Positions 18,918-27,651 of a stretch of 64,000 nucleotides of DNA are shown one piece after another. Origin of the DNA: Spirosoma endophyticum (GTDB taxonomy: Bacteria > Bacteroidota > Bacteroidia > Cytophagales > Spirosomataceae); assembly GCF_900112365.1 (NCBI RefSeq), contig NZ_FOLQ01000006.1, positions 1-64,000 of the forward strand. The letters are read 5' to 3'. The notes under the pieces are model-generated. The model searched no databases and was not told where the DNA came from. It saw only the letters and a program-made list of their open reading frames with translations. Position 1 is the first letter of the stretch. The number at the start of each line of letters is the position of its first letter. Both the position numbers and the translations under genes were made by a program.

Positions 18918-19630
18918 AAGTCAACGAACGTTTTTTCTGAGGCACCCGCAACCGGCATGCTGGATGGAGAAGAAGCTAAAAACAGGAATAGCCAGATAAA
19001 TAGACCTAAGTGAAGAGTTTGACGAAGTTGGGCCAGCGCCCGGCTCAGGTGGGCTTCAATTGTTTTTTGAGAAATATGTAACTCGTCCGCAATTTCGCGG
19101 TGTTTTTTCCCTTCGAATCGACTCATCACAAACACGCGTTGACACTGGGGAGGTAAGGTTCGAACAGTTTCCTCGATGCGTTGAGCGAGTTCAGTATACT
19201 GAAGGAGTTGCTCCGGGTCCATGGAAACGACCGCATCCAGGGCATCAGCTTCCGTCTGCTCCGATAGAGTTTCCGACTGAAATTCCTGCCGCAGATGCGT
19301 ATAGGTCCTTTTCCGCACAGCGGCATATAAATAGGCCTGATAAGAGGTTGTAATGTGTTGGTGTACCTGGTTCTTCCAGAAGCTAAAAAATACCTCGCTA
19401 ACCAGATCTTCGGCGATGGTTCGTGAGTGTACAAACCGCACCGCATGACTGCACAATGTGCAATAATAACGTCGAAATAGTAAATCATAGCCCACCCGGA
19501 CATTCTGGGCGAAAGCCTGCCGAATCGGGAACTCGGTGTCAACCACAATCGGATCACTATCTGGTTTACCAAATGGATTCGCTTGGGTAAGTTTATTCGA
19601 TATATTCTCGGTCATCGAGGGAACAGCCAA
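18914..19630 (-). CDS. ECF RNA polymerase sigma-70 factor with hydrophobic C-terminal tail
   Basis: This 238-aa sigma factor belongs to the Bacteroidota-expanded ECF group that pairs with FecR. Region 2 spans about residues 47-115 (LLFRRYYCTLCSHAVRFV, EDLVSEVFFSFWKN). Region 4 spans about 150-205 (LPPQCQRVFVMSRFEGKKHR, ISQKTIEAHLSRALAQLR). After region 4 there is an extra tail of about 30 residues, LGLFIWLFLFLASSP at 208-222 then a small polar end. Its hydrophobic run could insert in or lie against the membrane. Start M1 or M6 cannot be separated. It heads the operon and should direct transcription of the SusC/SusD genes and perhaps itself. Confidence 0.93.
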   Translation of the reverse strand: MAVPSMTENISNKLTQANPFGKPDSDPIVVDTEFPIRQAFAQNVRVGYDLLFRRYYCTLCSHAVRFVHSRTIAEDLVSEVFFSFWKNQVHQHITTSYQAYLYAAVRKRTYTHLRQEFQSETLSEQTEADALDAVVSMDPEQLLQYTELAQRIEETVRTLPPQCQRVFVMSRFEGKKHREIADELHISQKTIEAHLSRALAQLRQTLHLGLFIWLFLFLASSPSSMPVAGASEKTFVDL

Positions 19631-19955
19631 AGCCTGTATATTACTACGTCTACAAAACCAGCTTTATCCCTTAGTCAATTTAAAGATTTTTTTTTATTAT
19701 TCCGCTACTGCCTGTAAAATTCACTATTCATTTAGGATTCATGTTCACGAGCTTCGGTAAGATAATTGCCCTAATTATTGCAAACGATAGCACCAACGTT
19801 TGTCCATTTAAACCGCCGATTCAGACTGGAGACAAATTCACAATTTTTAAAAACTATTCAGCAGGCCCGCACTGCGGTTCAACTAGTAGCATACGATGCT
19901 TACCTAAAAACTAGGCGACTAGCGCAAGGTTCCGGGAGAAAACCTGTCATCGCAG
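19631..19955. other. Intergenic region upstream of the ECF sigma gene
   Basis: This holds the presumed promoter of the sigma-FecR-SusCD operon. I found no exact TAnnTTTG box on the minus strand, which would fit a promoter read by another sigma factor. The metallophosphatase transcript also ends here. A 61-codon plus-strand frame at 19778-19963 has no recognisable protein character. Confidence 0.4.
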
Positions 19956-20996
19956 TTAATTAAACAAAGGCACGGTAAACTGACTATCGCCATCGGTTTC
20001 TTCTTCCTTAAAATAGGGCGAGAACGTTTTCACGCGCAGCTCATTCTTTTTAACCGAGAACGTATACAAACGCATCAGTCCATGTCCCCCGTTAGGACGG
20101 CTCTGGTAATCGTTGAGAAACGTCCTGATGGTGTGGCCATTGTAAACGTCTGTGCGGTAGCCCTCCCCGCTGTCGCCCACGTGTCCACAAAGCATCATAA
20201 ACACATTCGGGTTGGCCTTCATGCTTTCGTAGACGGCTTTTCCTTCCGCGTTGAAAGGAGCTTGGGGTGTGTTGGTGCCCTTTTCCGGATTGAAGTGAAT
20301 CAGCGAATGACTGACAACAATCGCCTTGCGCGATGCATACTTTTTTAATATCTCATTAGCCCAGTTGTAGAGGTTGGTGCGGTCTTCGTTGTAAGAGTCG
20401 TACTCCAGGTATAACACGATAAAATCTAAGCCACCCGCCGAGAACAGATCGTAATGGCTGTCATTGTTGGTGCCATAATGTCCGCCGTAATAAGGCCGCC
20501 CCTCAAAATGGTTAATGCCAAAATAACGGTTATAGAAATTAGTCGTTCCGGTAACGGCGTGCTGAGAGGGAAACTGATCGTGATTACCAATGGCCATACC
20601 GTAAGGGATACTAACCGGATTTTCCAGGCCGTACAGCGCCGTCTTGGCCAAATACCATTCAGAGCGAGCGGTTACTGGATTATCGCCATGTTCCGTTACG
20701 TCGCCCATGTGGGCTACGTAAGCGATGTTTTCTTTGGCCTGATTTTTCTGAATCCACTCGATCTGCGCCTTGAACATATCAAAGGTACCGCCCAGTTGCG
20801 CCTGCGCTAGATAGTATTGGGTGTCAGGAATAATCGCCATGGAAAAGTCACCGTTTTTGACGGCTGCCGGAGGGCCGGGGGTGTTGAGCACGGGTTCCTC
20901 GGCCGCTACGGGTTGACCAACGCTTTGAGTAGCCATGGTCAGGATAGATCCGCCAAGCAAGGAAGTAATCACACATCGAAAAAAAAAGAAACGCAT
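19956..20996 (-). CDS. Secreted calcineurin-like metallophosphatase
   Basis: This 346-aa predicted exported phosphoesterase has an N-terminal hydrophobic segment cleaved near VGQ. The metal-binding motifs appear in order: MAIIPDTQYYL, AHMGDVTEHGD, YGMAIGNHD, IVVSHSLIHF and MLCGHVGDSG, matching the metallophos fold (D-x-Q in place of D-x-H is common in this exported subgroup). The protein probably hydrolyses phosphate mono- or diesters in the periplasm or outside the cell. It is divergent from SusC pair 3 across 262 bases, so shared control is possible but not shown. All core motifs are present. Confidence 0.88.
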   Translation of the reverse strand: MRFFFFRCVITSLLGGSILTMATQSVGQPVAAEEPVLNTPGPPAAVKNGDFSMAIIPDTQYYLAQAQLGGTFDMFKAQIEWIQKNQAKENIAYVAHMGDVTEHGDNPVTARSEWYLAKTALYGLENPVSIPYGMAIGNHDQFPSQHAVTGTTNFYNRYFGINHFEGRPYYGGHYGTNNDSHYDLFSAGGLDFIVLYLEYDSYNEDRTNLYNWANEILKKYASRKAIVVSHSLIHFNPEKGTNTPQAPFNAEGKAVYESMKANPNVFMMLCGHVGDSGEGYRTDVYNGHTIRTFLNDYQSRPNGGHGLMRLYTFSVKKNELRVKTFSPYFKEEETDGDSQFTVPLFN

Positions 20997-21258
20997 AACA
21001 AATGAGCGAGTAAGATAGGCTGCAAAGGTAGTGGCACACTGTTAACTCAATGTTAAATATAAGGTCTTGCTTGTTGGTAATTGATTGGGAGAGACATTGC
21101 TACCAAACGAGTTTTCAACTAACGATACAGCTACGAAATACTCTCTTTACAATATGGTAACACTACCGTCACACTAGCGAAACATTGAATTTCGAAGTTT
21201 GCGCCCTCAAATCGTATTCCCTGGATCGCTCCGGCGATCGCTTCCTATTCTTACGTTT

Positions 21259-24200
21259 ATGCGTAGACTTTTCTCTTTCTTACCCTTCAAAACAGGAATT
21301 TTGCTCGGCTGTATCCTATTGAGTATACTATCACCCGTACAGGCTCAGTCGGCTACCGGAATTATTCGGGGCCTACTATCCGATAATATGGGCCCATTGC
21401 CGGGTGCTACGGTCCTAATCGTAGGCACAAAAACTGGAGTAGTGGCGGATGCTAATGGGCGGTATCGCTTAACGGTCGCTCCCGGTACCTATACGGTAGC
21501 CGCTACGTTTGTAGGCTACGCTCGAAAAGAAGTTAAATCGGTTACCGTAAAGGCGGGCAGCGAACAGGTTGTGGACATCCAGCTCGGGGCTGGCGAAGGC
21601 AATCAGTTACAGGAAGTGACCGTGAGTTACGGTCGTCAGCGCCGTCGGGAGATTACCGGCTCGGTCGCTACGCTGGATGCTTCGTTGCTTGAGGATATGC
21701 CGGTTCAGCAGTTTGCTCAGCAGCTTCAGGGAAAGATTGCCGGTGTTTCAGTTCAACAGAGCAGCGGGCAACCCGGTCGGGGCGCTGACTTTCGGATTCG
21801 GGGGGCGGCTTCCTTTTATTCGGAAAATCAGCCCCTCTTCGTCGTGGATGGTCTACCCATCACCGGCAGTATCAACAACGTCAATCCGAACGAAATTGAA
21901 AGCTATAGCGTGCTAAAAGATGCCTCGGCGACGGCGCTCTACGGTTCTCGGGGGGCTAACGGAGTGGTGCTGATTACCACCAAACACGCCAAGGCGGGCG
22001 ACGCTAAGATTGAGTTTAATGCCAGTTATGGCGTGCAGAAATTGCCTGGCAATCGGGTGCCAAAAGTCATGGACGCTCAGCAGTACGCGACGTTTATGAA
22101 CGAGCGGTATCAGGACATTCGTAAGTACGAGAATCCAGCCACCACCACCCCAGCTGAGTACGAAAACCCGTCGCAATACGGCGAGGGCACTAACTGGTAT
22201 ACCCTGCTGACCCGAACGGCCCCAATTCAGAATTACGATTTAACCGTGCAGTCGGCTACCGAGAAATCGTCTTCCACGGCGCTCTTTGGCTATCAGGAGC
22301 AGCAAGGCGTACTCATCAATACGGGTACGCGCTTGTTCAGTGGCCGATTGAATAAGGATATGACCATCGCCGGGGGACGCATTAAACTAGGTTTCGGTCT
22401 GGCTCCAAGCTACCGCATCGACCACAACAACCGGTTAGCAACGGATGGGGTGGGCGGCTTGTTCGAGCGCATTTTTGAGGCCAGCCCTCTGAAATCTCCT
22501 TACAATGCCGATGGCAGCTACAACCGTGATACTTATTCGCCAGGTATGGTCGCTTACATCAATCCGTTGGCCCAGTTTAATTTAACGAACGATGATTATA
22601 AGACGACCCGTATGCTGGGGAATGCCTTCCTGAACTACACCGTCGTGAAAGGTTTGCAGCTCAAATTCAACGCCGGTATTGATAAAGGCAACGAGATTCG
22701 TCATTACTACCAGTCCGGCGTTGTTAACTCAACGGTGAACAACCCGAACGGAACCAGTAGCGCCGTCGATAACGGTTCCTACACGGCTGAGGGATACCTG
22801 GACTACAACCTGGATTTCAGGACGGACCATCAGTTGAATTTGCTGGCTGGTTATTCTGCTCAGAAGTTTACCCAGGAAAGTAACACCCTGTCGGGGCTGG
22901 GTTTTGCCAACGATGACATTACGTATCTGACGGCGGCCACCAGCGTTACGGGCAGCAGTAACTATACGGCCTACTCGCTATTATCGACGCTGGTGCGGCT
23001 GAACTACAGTTTCAAAGGTCGCTACTTGCTTCAGGGCGCGTTCCGGCGGGATGGTTCATCACGTTTCGGCACAAACCGTCAGTATGGTGATTTCCCCTCC
23101 GTTTCGGCAGGCTGGATTGTCAGCGACGAATCGTTCATGAAGCGATTCAAAGCCATCAATTTACTGAAGGTAAGAGCGAGTTACGGCGTTACGGGTAACA
23201 ATTTTTTCGGCAACTACGTAGCCCAGTCGACCACCGCCAATTACTATTACGACTTCAACAACGTCATTACGCAGGGAACGACCATCGGCAATCTGGGTAA
23301 CCCAAATCTGCGCTGGGAGCGTAGCCGCCAGTTCGACTTAGGATTTGACCTGACGCTGCTGAACAACCGGCTGAACGTAACCTACGATTACTACTTCAAG
23401 AACACGGACGGCCTTATTCAGAGTCGGCCGTTGCCTACCTCGTCGGGGTATACGTCTATTCTGGACAATGTCGGAGCACTCGCTTTCTGGGGTCACGAGA
23501 TAACCTTGAACACGGTAAACATCAGTCGGCCGGACTTTCGTTGGAACAGCAGCTTCAACGTGTCGTTCGACCGAAACCAGATTAAGGCGTTGGTAGATCC
23601 CGGCTACATCCGTCGGAACAACACCGTCACTTCGGATTACTTCCGCAACCAGGCCGATCATGCGCTGGGCGAGTTCTATGGGTTTGTCTTTCTTGGGCTC
23701 TATAAAGATGCGGCCGACCTTGATCAATCTGCTAAATACCAGGCTACGGCCACCGCTCCCAATGGGCTGTCGGACATTGGCACAATCAAAGTGAAGGATA
23801 TTAACGGCGACGGCGTCATCGATGACGTCAACGATCGGACGTTTATCGGTAACCCAACGCCTGCATTCACGGGGGGATTCAGCAATAACCTGACTTACAA
23901 GAAATTTGACTTAAACATCAGTACTGCCTTTTCGGTGGGTGGCCAACTGTTGAATGCTGCCAAATGGGCGTACCAGACAAACCTGGATGGATCTCGGGTT
24001 CCCCTGGCTGCGGCTGCTGATCGCTGGCGCTCGCTTGACAATCCCGGTTCGGGGGTCTACCCCCGTACGAAAACCGGCACAACGGGGTTGGGCCGGAGCG
24101 TCAATTCGCAGTGGCTGGAAAATGCTACGTATTTCACGATTAAAAACGTATCGCTGGGCTACACCTTTGGCCTCAATGACCGTTCGGCGCTGAGAGGATT

Positions 24201-24369
24201 ACGAATATACGGCTCCATCCAGCAGGCGCTGGTGTTAACCGGCTACAGTGGCATGAACCCCGAGATTAACTTCGCGGGTCAGGATGCCACCCTGGGCCTG
24301 AAGGTCGATGAGAACGCCTATCCCATTCCCCGAACCTTCGCCATCGGCCTTACCGCCACCTTTCGTTAA
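21259..24369 (+). CDS. SusC/RagA-type TonB-linked transporter (pair 3)
   Basis: This outer-membrane transporter is about 1036 aa from ATG 21259, which opens the signal peptide (MRRLFSFLPFKTGILLGCIL, cut near VQAQ). The reading frame extends upstream to a TTG at 21199 without signal character. The carboxypeptidase-D-like domain is at about 33-110. The TonB-box region reads QEVTVSYGRQRRR at 118-130, which departs from the usual VVVGYGTQKK. The plug has DASATALYGSRGANGVV. The end GLTATFR closes a barrel. SusD follows with the stop TAA sharing a base with the first possible ATG of that gene. No STN domain and no glycan enzyme gene sits beside it, so its substrate is open. Confidence 0.94.
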   Translation: MRRLFSFLPFKTGILLGCILLSILSPVQAQSATGIIRGLLSDNMGPLPGATVLIVGTKTGVVADANGRYRLTVAPGTYTVAATFVGYARKEVKSVTVKAGSEQVVDIQLGAGEGNQLQEVTVSYGRQRRREITGSVATLDASLLEDMPVQQFAQQLQGKIAGVSVQQSSGQPGRGADFRIRGAASFYSENQPLFVVDGLPITGSINNVNPNEIESYSVLKDASATALYGSRGANGVVLITTKHAKAGDAKIEFNASYGVQKLPGNRVPKVMDAQQYATFMNERYQDIRKYENPATTTPAEYENPSQYGEGTNWYTLLTRTAPIQNYDLTVQSATEKSSSTALFGYQEQQGVLINTGTRLFSGRLNKDMTIAGGRIKLGFGLAPSYRIDHNNRLATDGVGGLFERIFEASPLKSPYNADGSYNRDTYSPGMVAYINPLAQFNLTNDDYKTTRMLGNAFLNYTVVKGLQLKFNAGIDKGNEIRHYYQSGVVNSTVNNPNGTSSAVDNGSYTAEGYLDYNLDFRTDHQLNLLAGYSAQKFTQESNTLSGLGFANDDITYLTAATSVTGSSNYTAYSLLSTLVRLNYSFKGRYLLQGAFRRDGSSRFGTNRQYGDFPSVSAGWIVSDESFMKRFKAINLLKVRASYGVTGNNFFGNYVAQSTTANYYYDFNNVITQGTTIGNLGNPNLRWERSRQFDLGFDLTLLNNRLNVTYDYYFKNTDGLIQSRPLPTSSGYTSILDNVGALAFWGHEITLNTVNISRPDFRWNSSFNVSFDRNQIKALVDPGYIRRNNTVTSDYFRNQADHALGEFYGFVFLGLYKDAADLDQSAKYQATATAPNGLSDIGTIKVKDINGDGVIDDVNDRTFIGNPTPAFTGGFSNNLTYKKFDLNISTAFSVGGQLLNAAKWAYQTNLDGSRVPLAAAADRWRSLDNPGSGVYPRTKTGTTGLGRSVNSQWLENATYFTIKNVSLGYTFGLNDRSALRGLRIYGSIQQALVLTGYSGMNPEINFAGQDATLGLKVDENAYPIPRTFAIGLTATFR

Positions 24370-24392
24370 TGACCCGTTACGCAACGCTCCCC

Positions 24393-25934
24393 ATGAAAAA
24401 GATTCTTTTATATACCCTCGTGATAAGTCTTACGGTTTCGGCCTGCCAGCAACGTTTTCTGGATCTGTCGCCTAAAGCCGCCTACACCGATAACACGTAT
24501 TTTCAGACCGATGCCCAGTTTAAGCAGGCCGTGACAGCCGCTTACGCCCCCCTGCTTGATCTGATGAACAATGACTTTTATTTATCCGAAATGCGCTCGG
24601 ACAACACCTTTTATCAGTCGGCGCTGGCCAACCGGGGTACGGCCTTTGTGTTTCGGGAAAACATTTCAGATTTTAAGGATGGGGCAACCAATTCGTACAC
24701 GGCGGCTGAATGGCAGTATCTCTACCAAATCATTTCGCGTGCCAACATTGTCATCTCCCGCTTAAAAACGGCTTCCGGACTGCCAGCTGCTTCGGTGAAC
24801 AGTTATGATGGACAAAGCAAATTTCTACGGGCCTTTGCCTATTTCAAATTGGTGCGGCTGTTTGGTGGCGTGCCCTTGTTTGTTGACGAAGTAAAGGACG
24901 CCAACAGTGCATTTTTGCCCCGCGCTTCGGTGGAGCAGGTCTACCAGCATATTATTGCCGATGCCAACGATGCTATCCGTGAGTTGAACGTACCAGCCAA
25001 GTTTCCGCAAACCGGTGAGGCCACCAAAGGATCTGCCACGGTACTGCTGGCGGATGTGATGGTCACGCTACAGCGTTGGGCCGAAGCAGAGACATTACTG
25101 GCTACCTTACCTACCATGGGATACGGCTTGAATGCCGACTATGCCAGCGCGTTTTTACCAACGAATAAAAACAGCAAAGAGTCGCTTTTTGAGGTACAAT
25201 ATCTGGATGGCACCACGACAGGCACTACGCCGAACACCTTATCGTTCAATTTTCTACCCCGCTCTACCAATACCACGTTGCTAACGGGTGTCGCCATCAA
25301 CAACAGCGGGGCCGCTGGGGTCAATACGCCCACATCGGATTTAATCAGCGCGTATGAACCGTCGGACAAACGGCTGGAGGCCTCCATCGGGATTACCGAA
25401 GGCACCTATAGCGCCAGTAATTTATTTACCTTCTCGGCTGTCAAAAGCGTGGTGGGCTATACAACGACACCGGCTGGCCGGGTGGCGGTTCCGTACATAA
25501 AGAAATATTTGCACGCTCCCTTGTCAGCGCTGACTGGTTCGGCTGATAATTTCCCGATTTATCGTTACGCAGAAGCGTTGTTACTATTGGCCGAAGCGCA
25601 GAATGAACAGGGTAAATCACCACTGGTTGCGCTGAACACAGTTCGATCTCGGGCGGGTTTACCAAGTGTACAGGCTGCCGATCAGGCCACCCTGCGTCAG
25701 CTTATTCTACACGAACGGCGGGTCGAACTAGCGTTTGAAAATAAGCGGTGGTACGATTTGATTCGTAGTAGTACGGCAATAGCAACCTTAAATGCGTTTG
25801 GCGAGAAAATCAAAGCCCAAGCGAATTACTTACCGGCCGATGGTCGAATGGTTACCCCATTTAGGCTGTTGTTTCCCATACCTGCTGCTGAAGTTGGCCT
25901 TAATCCGCTGTTAACCCAGAATCTGGGCTATTAA
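24393..25934 (+). CDS. SusD/RagB-family surface lipoprotein (pair 3)
   Basis: This lid protein of about 513 aa uses start 24393, which gives MKKILLYTLVISLTVSAC with lipid-modified Cys 18. The ATG at 24369 (overlapping the SusC stop codon) would add eight polar residues. Family motifs include FLDLSPKAAYTDNTYFQTDA, KFLRAFAYFKLVRLFGGVPL, the C-terminal LRQLILHERRVELAFENKRW and LLFPIPAAEVGLNPLLTQN. It forms a two-gene unit with SusC. What follows at 25955 is decayed DNA on the other strand. Confidence 0.95.
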   Translation: MKKILLYTLVISLTVSACQQRFLDLSPKAAYTDNTYFQTDAQFKQAVTAAYAPLLDLMNNDFYLSEMRSDNTFYQSALANRGTAFVFRENISDFKDGATNSYTAAEWQYLYQIISRANIVISRLKTASGLPAASVNSYDGQSKFLRAFAYFKLVRLFGGVPLFVDEVKDANSAFLPRASVEQVYQHIIADANDAIRELNVPAKFPQTGEATKGSATVLLADVMVTLQRWAEAETLLATLPTMGYGLNADYASAFLPTNKNSKESLFEVQYLDGTTTGTTPNTLSFNFLPRSTNTTLLTGVAINNSGAAGVNTPTSDLISAYEPSDKRLEASIGITEGTYSASNLFTFSAVKSVVGYTTTPAGRVAVPYIKKYLHAPLSALTGSADNFPIYRYAEALLLLAEAQNEQGKSPLVALNTVRSRAGLPSVQAADQATLRQLILHERRVELAFENKRWYDLIRSSTAIATLNAFGEKIKAQANYLPADGRMVTPFRLLFPIPAAEVGLNPLLTQNLGY

Positions 25935-25954
25935 CGTTCGCCTAAGGCTATGGC

Positions 25955-26487
25955 TTAGCTCGTTGCTTCAGGGAGTAGGCTAAGACCGGAAAGACCCTGG
26001 CCAGTAACGCCTTTTTGTTGAATTAATATTTTGAATTTAGTCCCCATATCCACCAATAAGGTCTGCCTGAGACGGGCGGCCTGAATGATATTGGTTTCCC
26101 CAGAGAAGGCCTGCTCAAGCAAGTCGGCAAAGCCCATCGCTAACAAAAAACGGCCTTGATCGATTAAGCCGCAGGTGGTTAGCCCTTGTTTGGCACCCTA
26201 GTGTAATGCGCTAAGGCCGAGAAGTTAATGGACGTGGTGATGTCCTGACCACCAATCTGCTCATACAGACTGGTATTAGTCGTATGGTTGCGGTAACAAC
26301 GTAGCGTCCCCTGACGCCGACTGGGGGTATAGAGATCGGCCGATTCAAACCCGTAATCAATGGTCATCACGTAGCCACGATGTAGGGCGGTGGCCAGAGT
26401 TTAGATCCCACCAACTGCTGTTGCATAATCACCGAGTGAACCGCAAAGGTATCGATCAGCTCATTGGAGAGGATACACCCCGTGATC
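25955..26487 (-). pseudogene. C-terminal half of a MidA-type SAM-dependent methyltransferase, decayed
   Basis: Three minus-strand frames together read as the second half of a MidA/NDUFAF7-family methyltransferase (PF02636). The parts are GCILSNELIDTFAVHSVIM (the NELxDxxPVH motif), then after a frame change near 26398 LHRGYVMTIDYGFESADLY with QGTLRCYRNHTTN and QDITTSINFSALAHY. After a second frame change near 26180 comes LIDQGRFLLAMGFADLL, then ARLRQTLLVDMGTKFKILIQQ. The SAM-binding N-terminal half is absent. At about 26487 the reading frame is joined directly to the 3' end of an enolase-superfamily gene, so the loss looks like a deletion, not only point decay. Confidence 0.75.
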
Positions 26488-27120
26488 TGCCCAAGCCTGG
26501 CGCGTCGGAAATGGCAAACACCGCATTTTTCATCAAAGGGAGATTGATGAAAAATGCGCGCTGCCCCAGTAAGTCCGTGTCGTAGGGGGACACTTCGAGC
26601 CAGGCAAAATTGGAAATAGCTGCCGCCAGATGGATCGTTGCGGCTGTGCAAATAGGCCCAAGCGGATTGTGGGGCATGATGTCAATGTAATGAGCTTTGC
26701 ATCAGCCTGCCACCTTTATTGACTCCCTCAGCCTACCCCCGTTGCACACGTCGATCCGTCCGAAGTTGGTGATATGCTGCTCAATGTAAGGCAGGAAATT
26801 CCATTTACTAGCAAACTCCTCACCGATGACAAACGTAATGTCCACCATCTGGCGGAGCATCTGATAGGCTGACGGAGTCTGACCCCGAATGGACTCCTCC
26901 AGGAAATCGAGTGTACCAATTAGTAGTTTCTGGCAGAATGAAGCGGCTTCGGCCACCGACAGCCGGTGATGGTAATCCATACCTAACGTAATGCCCACGC
27001 CCAGCTCCTGACGAAGTTCGGTCAGGCAGGTGGCTACTTCGGCTATCGACGGACAGCGTGTATTATTACCAACCCCAGTTGGGTACTGTAGGTGCCCGAC
27101 TCAGTCAGATGACCATGAAG
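26488..27120 (-). pseudogene. C-terminal part of an enolase-superfamily (mandelate racemase-like) acid-sugar dehydratase, decayed
   Basis: The minus strand encodes TRCPSIAEVATCLTELRQ, LGVGITLGMDYHHRLSVAEA, then LDFLEESIRGQTPSAYQML, FVIGEEFASKWNFLPYIEQ and RIDVCNGGRLRESIKVAG. These match the metal-binding barrel of MR/MLE-type sugar-acid dehydratases (E in FLEE, E in GEEF). The frame hits a TGA at 26702-26704 where relatives have a Trp codon, then continues in the same frame as CKAHYIDIMPHNPLGPICTA and ISNFAWLEVSPYDTDLLG up to DAPGLG. Relatives have a Pro in FLEEP that is Ser here. The 5' part, roughly the first third, is missing or scrambled above 27062. Confidence 0.72.
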
Positions 27121-27131
27121 CTGGATGAAAG

Positions 27132-27257
27132 TGGGTAGATAAGCAGCAGGTTGTTCTCAGTATTCGGCACCTATTAGACATTGAATTCAATGCCCTTGGT
27201 TATGAGTACATTACGCACGAATTAAAAAAAGAGTACCTCATCAATAAGAAGAAGGTA
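27132..27257 (+). pseudogene. Fragment of IS3-family transposase OrfB
   Basis: The plus strand reads VVLSIRHLLDIEFNALGYEY followed by ITHELKKEYLINKKKVES, resembling the N-terminal helical part of IS3 OrfB (pattern GYxxITHxLxxxYxINxKKV). Nothing of the DDE catalytic core follows. The frame runs straight into the reverse-oriented OrfA scrap, so this is a rearranged remnant. Confidence 0.45.
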
Positions 27258-27443
27258 GAGTCCTTCAGGCCTTCTTTTCCTTTGCTCAGGTATTTCAAGC
27301 GCCACTTGCGCCGTAACGAAGGGAATAGCGGGGTGGCCCATGCCATTGTACTTACGACAGATTTCGGCATGGCCGTCGCGAATGGCTTCCTGGACGATAG
27401 AATATCGATCTTCAGGAATAAAACTTCGCCTGATTTTGCTCAT
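27222..27443 (-). pseudogene. Fragment of IS3-type transposase OrfA (helix-turn-helix)
   Basis: The minus strand begins with MSKIRRSFIPEDRYSIVQEA and HAEICRKYN, the N-terminal helix-turn-helix of an IS3-like OrfA. A frame change after CRKYN is needed to recover RKWRLKYLSKGKEGLKDS, which normally follows. The gene is then cut where the OrfB scrap starts on the other strand. No terminal inverted repeats were recognised. Confidence 0.6.
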
Positions 27444-27651
27444 AATTTCTGAATGTGAAAGGACTAATCGCAGTGGCGCACCACCTGTTTCTGCAATTTT
27501 GTCCAGCTATTCAGAGGTTAAGATAACGGAAAACGTATCAGCTAAAACAGCAGCCTCAATAAGTCCAGCCGATTTGCAGCCAAATGACTCATGACACTGA
27601 CTTAACGAGAGGTAATAGTATAGAAATTGTTGGTTTTAGGCCCAATTTCGC

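Noticed and set aside
19778-19963. A short plus-strand open frame between the sigma and phosphatase genes
   Set aside because: No recognisable family, no evident ribosome-binding site and composition like non-coding DNA.
26456-26677. Reading the NPLGPICTAATIHLA segment as part of the methyltransferase remnant
   Set aside because: It is in frame with the upstream dehydratase remnant and matches the C-terminal PHNPLGP region of enolase-superfamily dehydratases; the methyltransferase begins only after about 26487.
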